Below the pieces are notes generated by a model that did no database searches, was not told the DNA's origin, and saw only the letters and a list, made by a program, of their open reading frames with translations. From assembly GCA_018065745.1 (NCBI GenBank), contig JAGHSS010000069.1, forward strand, positions 1 through 5,863: a DNA stretch of 5,863 bases, given 5' to 3'. A program made the position numbers and the translations under genes. This DNA comes from Candidatus Neoflavobacterium equi (GTDB lineage Bacteria > Bacteroidota > Bacteroidia > Flavobacteriales > Flavobacteriaceae). Below, in pieces: positions 1 through 5,863 of this stretch; the stretch's first letter is position 1; each line of letters begins with the position of its first letter.

Positions 1-2317
1 ATGCGATACTGCGGTAGTTAGTTTCACAGTGTTCAATGAAATTGAAGTAGTACCAAATATTGTAGTGCCTTATACTCCTGGAAGTGGAACGACACCAAAC
101 GTGACTGAATTGCCTACCATAGCAGAGCAACCGTTAGTGCCAGTTACTCCAGAGAATCCAAATGGAAATGTAACGATTGTTCAGGTTCCTGAACCAAACA
201 GTCCAATTACCATTAATCCTGACGGTACCTTGGTGGTTACACCGGGAACTCCTTCTGGATCTTATGATTTTGAATACACTATTTGCGAGGTTGGAGCAAC
301 TCCAGGAAACTGTGAAAACCAAACGGGAACGGTAATAGTTTCTAATACAATTGCAGCAACGAATGATACATTAGGTAACGTAGTTGCAGGAACAACTACT
401 GGAGCGATTTTGAACAACGATACTTTTAATAGTGAAGTTGCGCAAACAACTAAAGTTACCATTGCCCAATTGGACGGACAAAACTTGGGAACAGTTAATC
501 CTGATGGTTCATTTACAGTTGCTCAAGAAACACCAGCTGGAAGTTATGAAGTAACCTATCAGATTTGTGAGATTGGAGCAAATCCTGAAAATTGTACAAC
601 TGCTATTATATCATTTGTAGTAATTGAAGGACCAAAAACAACAGGTACACAAGTAGGAACGCAACCTGGAGTTCCTGTTACAGGACAAGTAGCTGTTACA
701 CCAGGATCTTCAGATGTTGTAGAAATAACAACTGATGCGCCAACAACAGTTCAAATTACGGTTCAACCTGATGGTACTTTTACAGTAGTTCCAGGTCCAG
801 ATTATGAAGACGGAGATGTGATTACCATTAACTACACAGTAGTTGATGAAAACGGATTGTCAACAACCGGAGTAATTACTGTAATTGTTTCAGAAAAACC
901 GGCCATCGCATTAATCAAGACAGCGGTATTCAATGATGAAAACGCAGATGGTTTTGCTCAAGCAGGGGAGACGGTTTCCTATACTTTTGAAGTGACAAAT
1001 ACAGGTGATGTTACTTTGCGCAACCCGATGATCCAAGACGCTATGTTGGTAGATCAGCCGTTTGCAGTAACTCCATCAGTTTTAGCTCCGTCAGAAGTTG
1101 CATACATTACAATTAACTATGTATTGACTCAGGTTGATATTGATGCGAATCAAGTAAGCAACACGGCAACAGTTCATGCTGTAGATCCTAAAAACCGTCC
1201 GGTAACAGACATTTCAGGTTCACAAATTGACAATGATGACGTGACAGTATTGACTTTGGTTTCAAATCCAAAAGTTAGTTTACTTAAAGAATCGGTATAT
1301 AATGATATAAACAACAATGGATTAGCTGATCTTGGTGATGCAATTTTGTATATATTTACTGTCAAAAACACGGGTGATTTAACATTATATGATTTAAAAA
1401 TTCAAGATTCTGTTGTTTTTAATGGAGATATTGATGTAAATCCTTCCATTTTGAATCCAGGTCAAACAGGTACAGCTCAGCTGATGTATGCCTTGACTCA
1501 ATCTGATTTAGATGCTGGAGTTGTGTTTAACACAGCAGTAGTAACCGGTGTTGATAAAAACGGTAATCAAGTGGATGACCAGTCAGGTACAACATTTGAC
1601 AATGATGATTTGACAGAAACACCTTTGGTACAAGAATCGGGAATTGCCATTGTAAAACGCGTTGTTTTCAACGACGAAAACCAAGATGGAAAAGCACAAG
1701 TGGGAGAAACGCTTTCTTATAGTTTTGAAATTCAGAACACAGGAACAATCACATTGAACAACATTGTTGTGACAGATGATTTACCTGGAATTTCAGTATC
1801 AGGACAACCAATTGTAAGTTTAGCACCTGCTGCTGTAGACAACCAGTCTTATACTGCGGTTTATGTATTAACGCTTGAGGATCTTGTTAGAGGGTATGTT
1901 GACAACCAGGCCAAAGTAACTGCGGTAACGCCTCAGGGTGAAGTAGTGGAAGATTTGTCTGATGCAAATTCTATAACAGGAGAAGAACCAACGCATATTG
2001 AAATTGACGGTTGTAAGATTGAAGTTTTCAACGCGGTTTCTCCTGATTCAGATGGATACAATGATTTCCTTTACATACAAGGAATTGAATGTTACCCAAA
2101 AAACAGTATTGAAATTTACAACCGTTGGGGAGTTTTAGTGTATGATGTTAAGGATTATGACAATGCTAAAAATGCCTTCAAAGGTTATTCAGAAGGGCGT
2201 GTAACAGTGAACAAAGGAGATATGTTACCTGTTGGAACTTATTTCTACATTCTTAATTATGTAGATTTTAGTGGAAACACCCACAAATTACAAGGATACC
2301 TATATCTAAATAGATAA
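1..2317 (+). CDS. Giant T9SS-exported surface adhesin, C-terminal part (gliding motility-associated C-terminal domain protein), 5'-truncated by window
   Basis: This is the C-terminal 771 residues of a large cell-surface adhesin. The frame is open from base 2, so the GTG at 29 is not the start; the residues before it (CDTAVVSFTV) match the end of a later repeat (CTTAIISFVV). Counting residue 1 at base 29: Cys-containing adhesin modules at about 1-200, a cadherin/VCBS-like domain at about 205-290, three DUF11/DUF7507-like repeats at about 291-411, 412-532 and 533-650, and a type-B T9SS sorting domain at 662-762 (SPDSDG, YNRWG, LPVGTYFY, ending GYLYLNR). Proteins with this domain are exported across the outer membrane by the T9SS; SprB of Flavobacterium johnsoniae, a gliding adhesin, is the model. 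The gene is followed after 4 bases by a PorP/SprF gene, as sprB is by sprF. There is no enzyme domain in the visible part. Ligand, and whether the cell glides, cannot be told from this sequence. Class confidence is high; specific role is inferred. Confidence 0.9.
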   Translation, partial: CDTAVVSFTVFNEIEVVPNIVVPYTPGSGTTPNVTELPTIAEQPLVPVTPENPNGNVTIVQVPEPNSPITINPDGTLVVTPGTPSGSYDFEYTICEVGATPGNCENQTGTVIVSNTIAATNDTLGNVVAGTTTGAILNNDTFNSEVAQTTKVTIAQLDGQNLGTVNPDGSFTVAQETPAGSYEVTYQICEIGANPENCTTAIISFVVIEGPKTTGTQVGTQPGVPVTGQVAVTPGSSDVVEITTDAPTTVQITVQPDGTFTVVPGPDYEDGDVITINYTVVDENGLSTTGVITVIVSEKPAIALIKTAVFNDENADGFAQAGETVSYTFEVTNTGDVTLRNPMIQDAMLVDQPFAVTPSVLAPSEVAYITINYVLTQVDIDANQVSNTATVHAVDPKNRPVTDISGSQIDNDDVTVLTLVSNPKVSLLKESVYNDINNNGLADLGDAILYIFTVKNTGDLTLYDLKIQDSVVFNGDIDVNPSILNPGQTGTAQLMYALTQSDLDAGVVFNTAVVTGVDKNGNQVDDQSGTTFDNDDLTETPLVQESGIAIVKRVVFNDENQDGKAQVGETLSYSFEIQNTGTITLNNIVVTDDLPGISVSGQPIVSLAPAAVDNQSYTAVYVLTLEDLVRGYVDNQAKVTAVTPQGEVVEDLSDANSITGEEPTHIEIDGCKIEVFNAVSPDSDGYNDFLYIQGIECYPKNSIEIYNRWGVLVYDVKDYDNAKNAFKGYSEGRVTVNKGDMLPVGTYFYILNYVDFSGNTHKLQGYLYLNR
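2..628 (+). repeat. Cys-containing adhesin modules (about 94-103 residues each), first copy cut by window edge
   Basis: Protein-level tandem repeats. Each copy ends in a block of the form PDGt.tv...TPaGSYe..Y.ICE.GA.P.NC followed by a valine-rich strand. Conserved Cys pairs are C86/C95 and C180/C189 (counted from base 29). The Cys encoded at bases 2-4 is the last Cys of an upstream copy, so the spacing between equivalent cysteines (codons at 2, 311 and 593) is 103 and 94 residues. The second copy starts with the TNDTLGN...ILNNDTF stretch typical of flavobacterial adhesin modules. The copies are diverged at DNA level, so these are old duplications. More copies probably lie upstream. Confidence 0.75.
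899..1978 (+). repeat. Three tandem DUF11/DUF7507-like stalk repeats with EF-hand-like loops
   Basis: Three homologous protein segments of about 120 residues. Each begins with a hydrophobic strand and K (IALIKTAVFNDEN, VSLLKESVYNDIN, IAIVKRVVFNDEN), continues with GE/GD..sY.FevtNTGd.tL....i.D, then a LaP/LnPg turn, then a Y.LT..DlD..qv.NtA.V strand. The first two end in DNDD before the next repeat; the third diverges at its end (SDANSITGEEPT). This is the DUF11/DUF7507 pattern found in surface stalk proteins. Each copy carries one 12-residue loop with Asp/Asn at positions 1, 3 and 5, Gly at 6 and Glu/Asp at 12, at bases 935-970, 1304-1339 and 1673-1708. The segments are diverged in DNA sequence, so recent recombination between them is unlikely. 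Confidence 0.8.
2012..2314 (+). other. Region encoding type-B T9SS C-terminal sorting domain (CHU_C / TIGR04131-like)
   Basis: Residues 662-762 of the visible adhesin. Hallmarks are VFNAVSPDSDGYNDF, IEIYNRWGVLVYD, LPVGTYFYILNY and the terminal GYLYLNR. Two cysteines (C662 and C688, in GIECYP) sit at positions I recognise as conserved in this subgroup and may form a disulfide. The domain directs export by the T9SS. Type-B domains are known to depend on a PorP/SprF-family partner, and one is encoded immediately downstream. The usual SPNGDG motif reads SPDSDG here, a mild variant. Confidence 0.93.
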
Positions 2318-2321
2318 AATT

Positions 2322-3239
2322 ATGTTTAAAAAAATCAGTTCGATACTTGCCATCTGTTTGGCAAGTATCTCAACTTTTGCGCAGCAAGACAGTCAGTACA
2401 CCCAGTACATGTACAACACCATCAACATCAACCCGGCCTATGCAGGTTCAAGAGGAATGTTGAGTGTTTTTGGATTGCACCGCGAACAGTGGGTTGGTAT
2501 GGACGGTGCTCCAAAGACCAATGCATTTTCTGTAAATGCGCCAATTGGAGATACGCGTTTGGGCGTTGGGGTTTCTTTTGTCAACGACGAAATTGGGCCT
2601 TCAACAGAAAATAATATTTCTGCAGACCTTTCTTACAGAATGACTGTTTCTGAGACTTACGACCTTTCATTTGGTATCAAAGGATCTTATAATATGATGG
2701 ATGTAAATTTTTCTAAATTGAATATTTACAATACAAATGATCCGCGTTTCCAAAATAATATTGACCATTTGGACAAGTTGAATATTGGTGCTGGTTTGTA
2801 TCTTCATTCAGACCGTACCTATGTTGGAGTGTCGGTTCCAAACTTTATTGAAGCCAAACACTATGACGACGATTCTTATGGTGTTGCTGAAGATAAAATG
2901 CACTTTTACGTTATGGGAGGTCACGTTTTTGACTTGAGCTATGCCGTGCAATTCAAACCTGCAGCCTTGGTAAAGGTTGTAACAGGAGCACCCTTGCAAG
3001 TGGATCTTTCAGCCAACTTCCTTATACATGAAAAATTGACATTAGGTGCTGCATACAGATGGGATACTGCAGTATCATTGATGGCAGGATTTCAAATTTC
3101 AGACGGGCTATTTGTAGGCTATGCTTATGATGCTGAGACCACCCGTTTGGCACATTACAATTCTGGTTCTCATGAAATCTTCTTGCGTTTTGAATGGCTG
3201 AACCGCGTCGGTAAAGTAGTCACTCCAAGATTCTTTTAA
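2322..3239 (+). CDS. PorP/SprF family type IX secretion system outer-membrane protein
   Basis: A 305-residue outer-membrane beta-barrel of the PorP/SprF family (TIGR03519 type), full length for the family. A Sec signal peptide covers about residues 1-20 (MFKKISSILAICLASISTFA, then QQ). The family signature follows at about 25-45 (QYTQYMYNTININPAYAGSR). Alternating short beta strands fill the rest, and the typical C-terminus (HEIFLRFEWLN...VVTPRFF) is present. In F. johnsoniae, SprF, encoded just after sprB, is needed to deliver SprB to the surface, and paralogues serve other type-B-domain cargo. By position this protein is the probable dedicated partner of the adhesin before it. The ATG lies 4 bases after the adhesin stop, with no Shine-Dalgarno motif (TAAAATT precedes it), as is normal in Bacteroidota. 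A perfect hairpin lies in the signal-peptide codons (2342-2369). It could be called sprF-like, but orthology to SprF itself cannot be decided from family similarity. Confidence 0.93.
   Translation: MFKKISSILAICLASISTFAQQDSQYTQYMYNTININPAYAGSRGMLSVFGLHREQWVGMDGAPKTNAFSVNAPIGDTRLGVGVSFVNDEIGPSTENNISADLSYRMTVSETYDLSFGIKGSYNMMDVNFSKLNIYNTNDPRFQNNIDHLDKLNIGAGLYLHSDRTYVGVSVPNFIEAKHYDDDSYGVAEDKMHFYVMGGHVFDLSYAVQFKPAALVKVVTGAPLQVDLSANFLIHEKLTLGAAYRWDTAVSLMAGFQISDGLFVGYAYDAETTRLAHYNSGSHEIFLRFEWLNRVGKVVTPRFF
2342..2369 (+). other. Perfect 10-bp intragenic stem-loop in signal-peptide codons of the sprF-like gene
   Basis: GATACTTGCC (2342-2351) and GGCAAGTATC (2360-2369) are exact reverse complements separated by an 8-base loop (ATCTGTTT). 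The stem starts 20 bases after the first base of the start codon. It is not followed by a T-run and sits inside codons, so it is not an intrinsic terminator. It could affect translation initiation or mRNA processing between the adhesin and its partner. The structure is seen directly; any function is inference. Confidence 0.6.
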
Positions 3240-3251
3240 TCAAAATAAACT

Positions 3252-5189
3252 ATGAAAAAACATTATATAAAATTGGGGGTTATGCTGTGCTTCACCAGCT
3301 TAACATTTGCACAAAATATAAATAAAGCATCAAAAAACTTTGATAATCTTGCTTATGTTAATGCAACAGAGATCTATGAAAAGGTTGTGGCAAGTGGAAA
3401 AGAATCTGCAGAAATTTACTCTAAATTAGGAGATGCTTATTTCTTTAATGCGCAGTATGAAAAAGCAGTTACAGCTTACGCGAACTTGATGCGTTTGGAA
3501 TCCAATCCTCCAGCAGCACAATTGTACAGATATGCAGTTTCTTTGAAATCAACAGGAAATTACAAAGATTCTGACATACAGATGGACCGTTTTGCCAAAG
3601 CAAATGCTACACAAAACACCAGTAAATTGTTTGTTGACCAAAAGAATTACTTGGATATTATTGCACGTAACTCGGGGAGATTTACAATTGAAGATGCCAA
3701 AATTAACGCTTTGCAGTCTGATTATGGAGCTGCATTTTACAAAGACCGATTGATTTTTACCACGGCTCGTGACACCGGTAGTTTCAGAAAGCGTGTGCAC
3801 AAATGGACAGGGGAGGCGTTTACAACCTTGCACCAAGCAACTGTTGCTGCAGATGGTTCCTTGTCTGATGTCAAGCGTTTTTCAAGTACTTTAGATACTA
3901 AATATCACGAAAGTACGCCCGTTTTTTCACCAGATGGAAAAACAGTTTACTTTACCAGAAACAATTATTTCAACGGTAAAAAGGGATATGACGCCAACAA
4001 AATGGTGTTGTTGAAAATTTACAGTGCCACTTTGAAAGACGACAAATGGACAGACATCAAAGAATTGCCTTTCAATTCAAATGATTTCAACACGGCGCAT
4101 CCGGCCATTTCTACAGATGGTAAAACACTGTATTTTGCTTCAGACAGACCGGGTACTTTGGGGTTGTCTGACTTGTATAGTGCAGGTATTTTGGGTGATA
4201 ATACTTTTGGAGAAGTGACCAATCTTGGACCGCAAATAAACACGGAAGCCAGAGAGACATTTCCATTTATTGCACCAGATGGAACCTTGTTTTTTGCCTC
4301 AGACGGGCACCCAGGTTTGGGAGGTTTAGATATTTTTAGTGCGCATAAGGATGCCCATCAACAATACCGTTTTGTACAGAATATTGGCGCACCGGCAAAT
4401 TCGCCTTACGACGATTTTTCTTATGCAATCAACGCGAATAAACACGGGTATTTGACTTCAAATAGAGTAGGTGGAGTTGGTTCTGACGACATCTATCGCT
4501 TTACTGAAAATCAGCCTTTACCACAGCAATTCACCACGCCATTATACGGTGTTATGATGGATGTTGAAACCCAAGAGGTGATGCCAAATACACCAATAAA
4601 AATTGTTGATGCAAATTTTCAAAATCCAATTGAAGTGGTTACAGACAGCCAGGGAAAATTCACAATTCCAGCTGTAGATTTAAACACTAAATATTATATT
4701 ATTGCAGACGTTCCAGGGTTTGAACATTTTGAAAAAGCAGTGGAGCTTGATCAACCAACCCATATAACAGAGGTTGTAAATATTCCTCTTGAGCGCGTTG
4801 AAAAACCAGTTTATGTGGGAGCAGACTTAGCTAAAATGTTCCATATTGAGTTGATTTATTTTGATCTTGACAAATCAAATATCAGACCAGATGCAGCAGT
4901 AGAATTGGCTAAAATATTGGAAGTAATGAAACAATATCCAACCTTAAACTTGGACATCAGATCACATACAGACAGTAGAGCAACTGCTACATACAATGAG
5001 AAATTGTCATCTAGACGTGCTGCCTCAACAAAGAATTGGTTGGTTTCACAAGGTATTTCCCCAGACAGATTAACCAGTAAAGGTTTTGGAGAAACCCAAC
5101 TTGTAAACGGCTGTGCAGACGGTGTTTCTTGTACAGAAGCCCAACACCAATTGAACAGACGCAGTGAATTTATCGTCACTAAAATATAA
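3252..5189 (+). CDS. PorE-like OmpA family protein: TPR, PD40 beta-propeller, CRD and OmpA-C peptidoglycan-binding domains
   Basis: A 645-residue exported periplasmic protein. A Sec signal peptide covers residues 1-20 (cleavage after SLTFA). Cys13 is not in a proper lipobox, so a lipoprotein is unlikely. TPR-like helix pairs occupy about 28-118 (SAEIYSKLGDAYFFNAQYEKA is the clearest). Propeller blades with PD40 motifs follow at about 219-239, 280-311, 334-364 and 386-417, probably with a degenerate first blade at 156-176. A carboxypeptidase-regulatory-like beta domain lies at about 430-512 and an OmpA-C domain at about 530-645 (YFDLDKSNIRP, SHTDSRA, YNEKLSSRRA, NRRSEF). D574 and R589 match the two OmpA residues that hold peptidoglycan diaminopimelate, and the C621/C627 pair is typical of Bacteroidota OmpA domains. 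The domain order is that of PorE (PG1058), a Porphyromonas gingivalis T9SS component. The gene starts 12 bases after the sprF-like stop, in the same operon. It is probably a paralogue tying this adhesin export unit to the cell wall rather than the core porE. Confidence 0.9.
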   Translation: MKKHYIKLGVMLCFTSLTFAQNINKASKNFDNLAYVNATEIYEKVVASGKESAEIYSKLGDAYFFNAQYEKAVTAYANLMRLESNPPAAQLYRYAVSLKSTGNYKDSDIQMDRFAKANATQNTSKLFVDQKNYLDIIARNSGRFTIEDAKINALQSDYGAAFYKDRLIFTTARDTGSFRKRVHKWTGEAFTTLHQATVAADGSLSDVKRFSSTLDTKYHESTPVFSPDGKTVYFTRNNYFNGKKGYDANKMVLLKIYSATLKDDKWTDIKELPFNSNDFNTAHPAISTDGKTLYFASDRPGTLGLSDLYSAGILGDNTFGEVTNLGPQINTEARETFPFIAPDGTLFFASDGHPGLGGLDIFSAHKDAHQQYRFVQNIGAPANSPYDDFSYAINANKHGYLTSNRVGGVGSDDIYRFTENQPLPQQFTTPLYGVMMDVETQEVMPNTPIKIVDANFQNPIEVVTDSQGKFTIPAVDLNTKYYIIADVPGFEHFEKAVELDQPTHITEVVNIPLERVEKPVYVGADLAKMFHIELIYFDLDKSNIRPDAAVELAKILEVMKQYPTLNLDIRSHTDSRATATYNEKLSSRRAASTKNWLVSQGISPDRLTSKGFGETQLVNGCADGVSCTEAQHQLNRRSEFIVTKI

Positions 5190-5197
5190 GGTCAAAG

Positions 5198-5231
5198 AAA
5201 ATGCAGTACGTAAAGTGCTGCATTTTTTTTT
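5198..5231 (+). terminator. Rho-independent terminator of the adhesin/sprF-like/OmpA operon
   Basis: ATGCAGTAC (5201-5209) pairs with GTGCTGCAT (5215-5223) across a GTAAA loop, with one T-G wobble. AAA at 5198-5200 extends the stem into the T-run. Nine T residues (5223-5231) follow. It begins 9 bases after the stop of the OmpA-family gene. Read from the other strand, the same stem is followed by ATTTTCTTT, a weaker T-tract, so it may also stop transcripts from the convergent deformylase gene. Confidence 0.85.
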
Positions 5232-5242
5232 GTTTTATATTT

Positions 5243-5353
5243 CTTTTGGGCGTTCCCATTCAATTTCGCTGCGCTCAAGAATGCGTCGGGCTGTACGCTT
5301 TATCTTTTAGTCGGCATGACCTCCCAAAAGGATATCGCTGCCATCCCTAACGC
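5243..5353. repeat. Structured intergenic repeat of a flavobacterial type
   Basis: The stretch runs from CTTTTGGGCGTTCCC through GTCGGGCTGTACGCTT, TATCTTTT and CCCAAAAGGATATCGCTG to CCATCCCTAACGC. I recognise this order of blocks as a dispersed, non-coding element common between genes in Flavobacteriaceae; I have no search to prove it. Its GC content is visibly higher than that of its surroundings. CTTTTGGG (5243-5250) and CCCAAAAG (5323-5330) are an exact inverted pair, and GCGTT (5250-5254) and AACGC (5349-5353) are a second one. TATCTTTT (5301-5308) can instead pair with 5327-5334 with one wobble, so two folds compete. No convincing frame crosses it. Confidence 0.6.
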
Positions 5354-5378
5354 TTTGAAAACACTTATTACATTGATT

Positions 5379-5863
5379 TTAGTTACTGTTTAGATAATAC
5401 AATTCGTTTTTCTCCAAGGCTGGTTTAAATGTTTGCACTTTTTGTTTTATGACTTGTTCAGGGTATAAAATACCCAAAAGGTGATCATATTCATGTTGGA
5501 AAATAACGGCAGTGTACCCTTCAATAGTTTCATCTTTTTGCACACCGTCTAGGTCTGTATATGCAACCCTAATAATCAAACTTCTGTAAACCATATCTGA
5601 TTTTCCTGGAATGGAAAGGCAGCCTTCTTTACCATAACGAGTCACATCAGAATACCATGTGATGGTTGGATTTATACACATTTCAAAGGGCTCTCCAACC
5701 TTATCCAATCGCTTGACTAAAAATACTTTTCTGTTCAACCCAATCTGAGGTGCTGCAATACCAACTCCTTTGTGGTTGGGATCGTTTACAGTTTCCAACA
5801 TTCTTTTGTATAGAAGGGATATGTTTTTGTCTTTAGGGTTTATTGGGATACTAGGCTTTAATA
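5379..5863 (-). CDS. Peptide deformylase, atypical Bacteroidota subgroup, N-terminus beyond window edge
   Basis: A metal-dependent peptide deformylase, which removes the formyl group from the N-terminal Met of nascent proteins. All three family motifs are intact: GVGIAAPQ (motif I), EGCLS (motif II, metal-ligand Cys codon at 5619-5621) and QHEYDH (motif III, two His ligands and the catalytic Glu). The frame stays open past the Met codon at 5799-5801 to the window edge (LKPSIPINPKDKNISLLYKR before it), and that stretch matches the usual lead-in to motif I, so this Met is not the start and the 5' end is missing. The wording around motif I (MLETVNDPNHKGVGIAAPQ) resembles a second deformylase type in Bacteroidota, often longer at the N-terminus, rather than the short housekeeping Def. 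The C-terminal tail after HEYDHLLGILY is about 27 residues. The gene is convergent with the adhesin operon and seems functionally unrelated to it. Confidence 0.9.
   Translation of the reverse strand, partial: LKPSIPINPKDKNISLLYKRMLETVNDPNHKGVGIAAPQIGLNRKVFLVKRLDKVGEPFEMCINPTITWYSDVTRYGKEGCLSIPGKSDMVYRSLIIRVAYTDLDGVQKDETIEGYTAVIFQHEYDHLLGILYPEQVIKQKVQTFKPALEKNELYYLNSN

Noticed and set aside
29..31. GTG as the adhesin start codon
   Set aside because: The frame is open upstream to the window edge, the upstream residues match a repeat module, and no signal peptide follows the GTG.
2318..2321. A promoter or regulatory site between the adhesin and sprF-like genes, or at 3240-3251 before the OmpA-family gene
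   Set aside because: The gaps are only 4 and 12 bases, and I see no Bacteroidota -7 (TAnnTTTG) and -33 pair; co-transcription is simpler.
2342..2369. Hairpin read as an intrinsic terminator between the adhesin and sprF-like genes
   Set aside because: There is no T-run after the right arm and the hairpin lies inside the downstream gene.
3288..3290. Cys13 of the OmpA-family protein as a lipoprotein attachment site
   Set aside because: The residues before it (VML) do not fit a lipobox, which needs a small residue at -1, and a normal signal peptidase I site (LTFA then Q) follows.
3549..3836. 95-codon open frame on the minus strand inside the PorE-like gene
   Set aside because: It is antisense to a gene with clear domains, its translation shows no recognisable domain or signal, and it has no independent support.
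4856..5179. 107-codon open frame on the minus strand over the OmpA-C domain
   Set aside because: It mirrors the conserved OmpA-C coding sequence on the other strand; its residues follow from the sense codons and no family is recognisable.
3252..5189. Calling the OmpA-family protein the core T9SS gene porE
   Set aside because: The domain order fits, but it sits beside an adhesin/sprF-like pair, and proteins of this architecture occur as paralogues in Bacteroidota; the sequence alone cannot prove orthology.
5799..5801. ATG (minus strand) as the deformylase start
   Set aside because: It would begin the protein 11 residues before motif I and omit the N-terminal helix. The frame continues upstream with plausible family sequence to the edge.

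Overview
The window looks like a stretch of a Bacteroidota chromosome, most likely Flavobacteriaceae. The evidence is the gene content (an adhesin with a gliding-type C-terminal sorting domain, a PorP/SprF protein and a PorE-like OmpA protein), AT-rich DNA, start codons without a Shine-Dalgarno sequence, and an intergenic repeat of a kind I associate with flavobacterial genomes. Coding density is high, and there is no sign of phage, transposase, CRISPR, tRNA or rRNA.

Left part (1-2317, + strand): the 3' end of a very large surface adhesin gene. The frame is open to the window edge, so the true start lies upstream. The visible 771 residues run, in order, through Cys-containing flavobacterial adhesin modules, one cadherin/VCBS-like beta domain, three DUF11/DUF7507-type repeats that each carry an EF-hand-like calcium loop, and a type-B 'gliding motility-associated' C-terminal domain that targets proteins to the type IX secretion system (T9SS).

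Middle (2322-5189, + strand): 4 bases after the adhesin comes a PorP/SprF-family outer-membrane protein. After 12 more bases comes a 645-residue protein with signal peptide, TPR, PD40 beta-propeller, carboxypeptidase-regulatory-like and OmpA-C domains, the domain order described for the T9SS component PorE (PG1058). The spacing indicates one transcription unit, closed by a strong stem-loop terminator at 5198-5231. The likely logic is cargo (adhesin), cargo-class-specific outer-membrane partner (SprF-like), and a periplasmic link to peptidoglycan (PorE/OmpA-like). F. johnsoniae sprB-sprF is the established precedent for the first two parts; the role of the third is inference.

Right part (5232-5863): a structured, apparently dispersed intergenic repeat (about 5243-5353), then a convergent minus-strand gene for an atypical Bacteroidota peptide deformylase. 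Its three catalytic motifs are intact and its N-terminus lies beyond the right edge.

The main points for a second look are the three-gene secretion/anchoring cassette, the repeated calcium loops in the adhesin stalk, a perfect 10-bp hairpin inside the signal-peptide codons of the sprF-like gene, and the intergenic repeat with two mutually exclusive folds.
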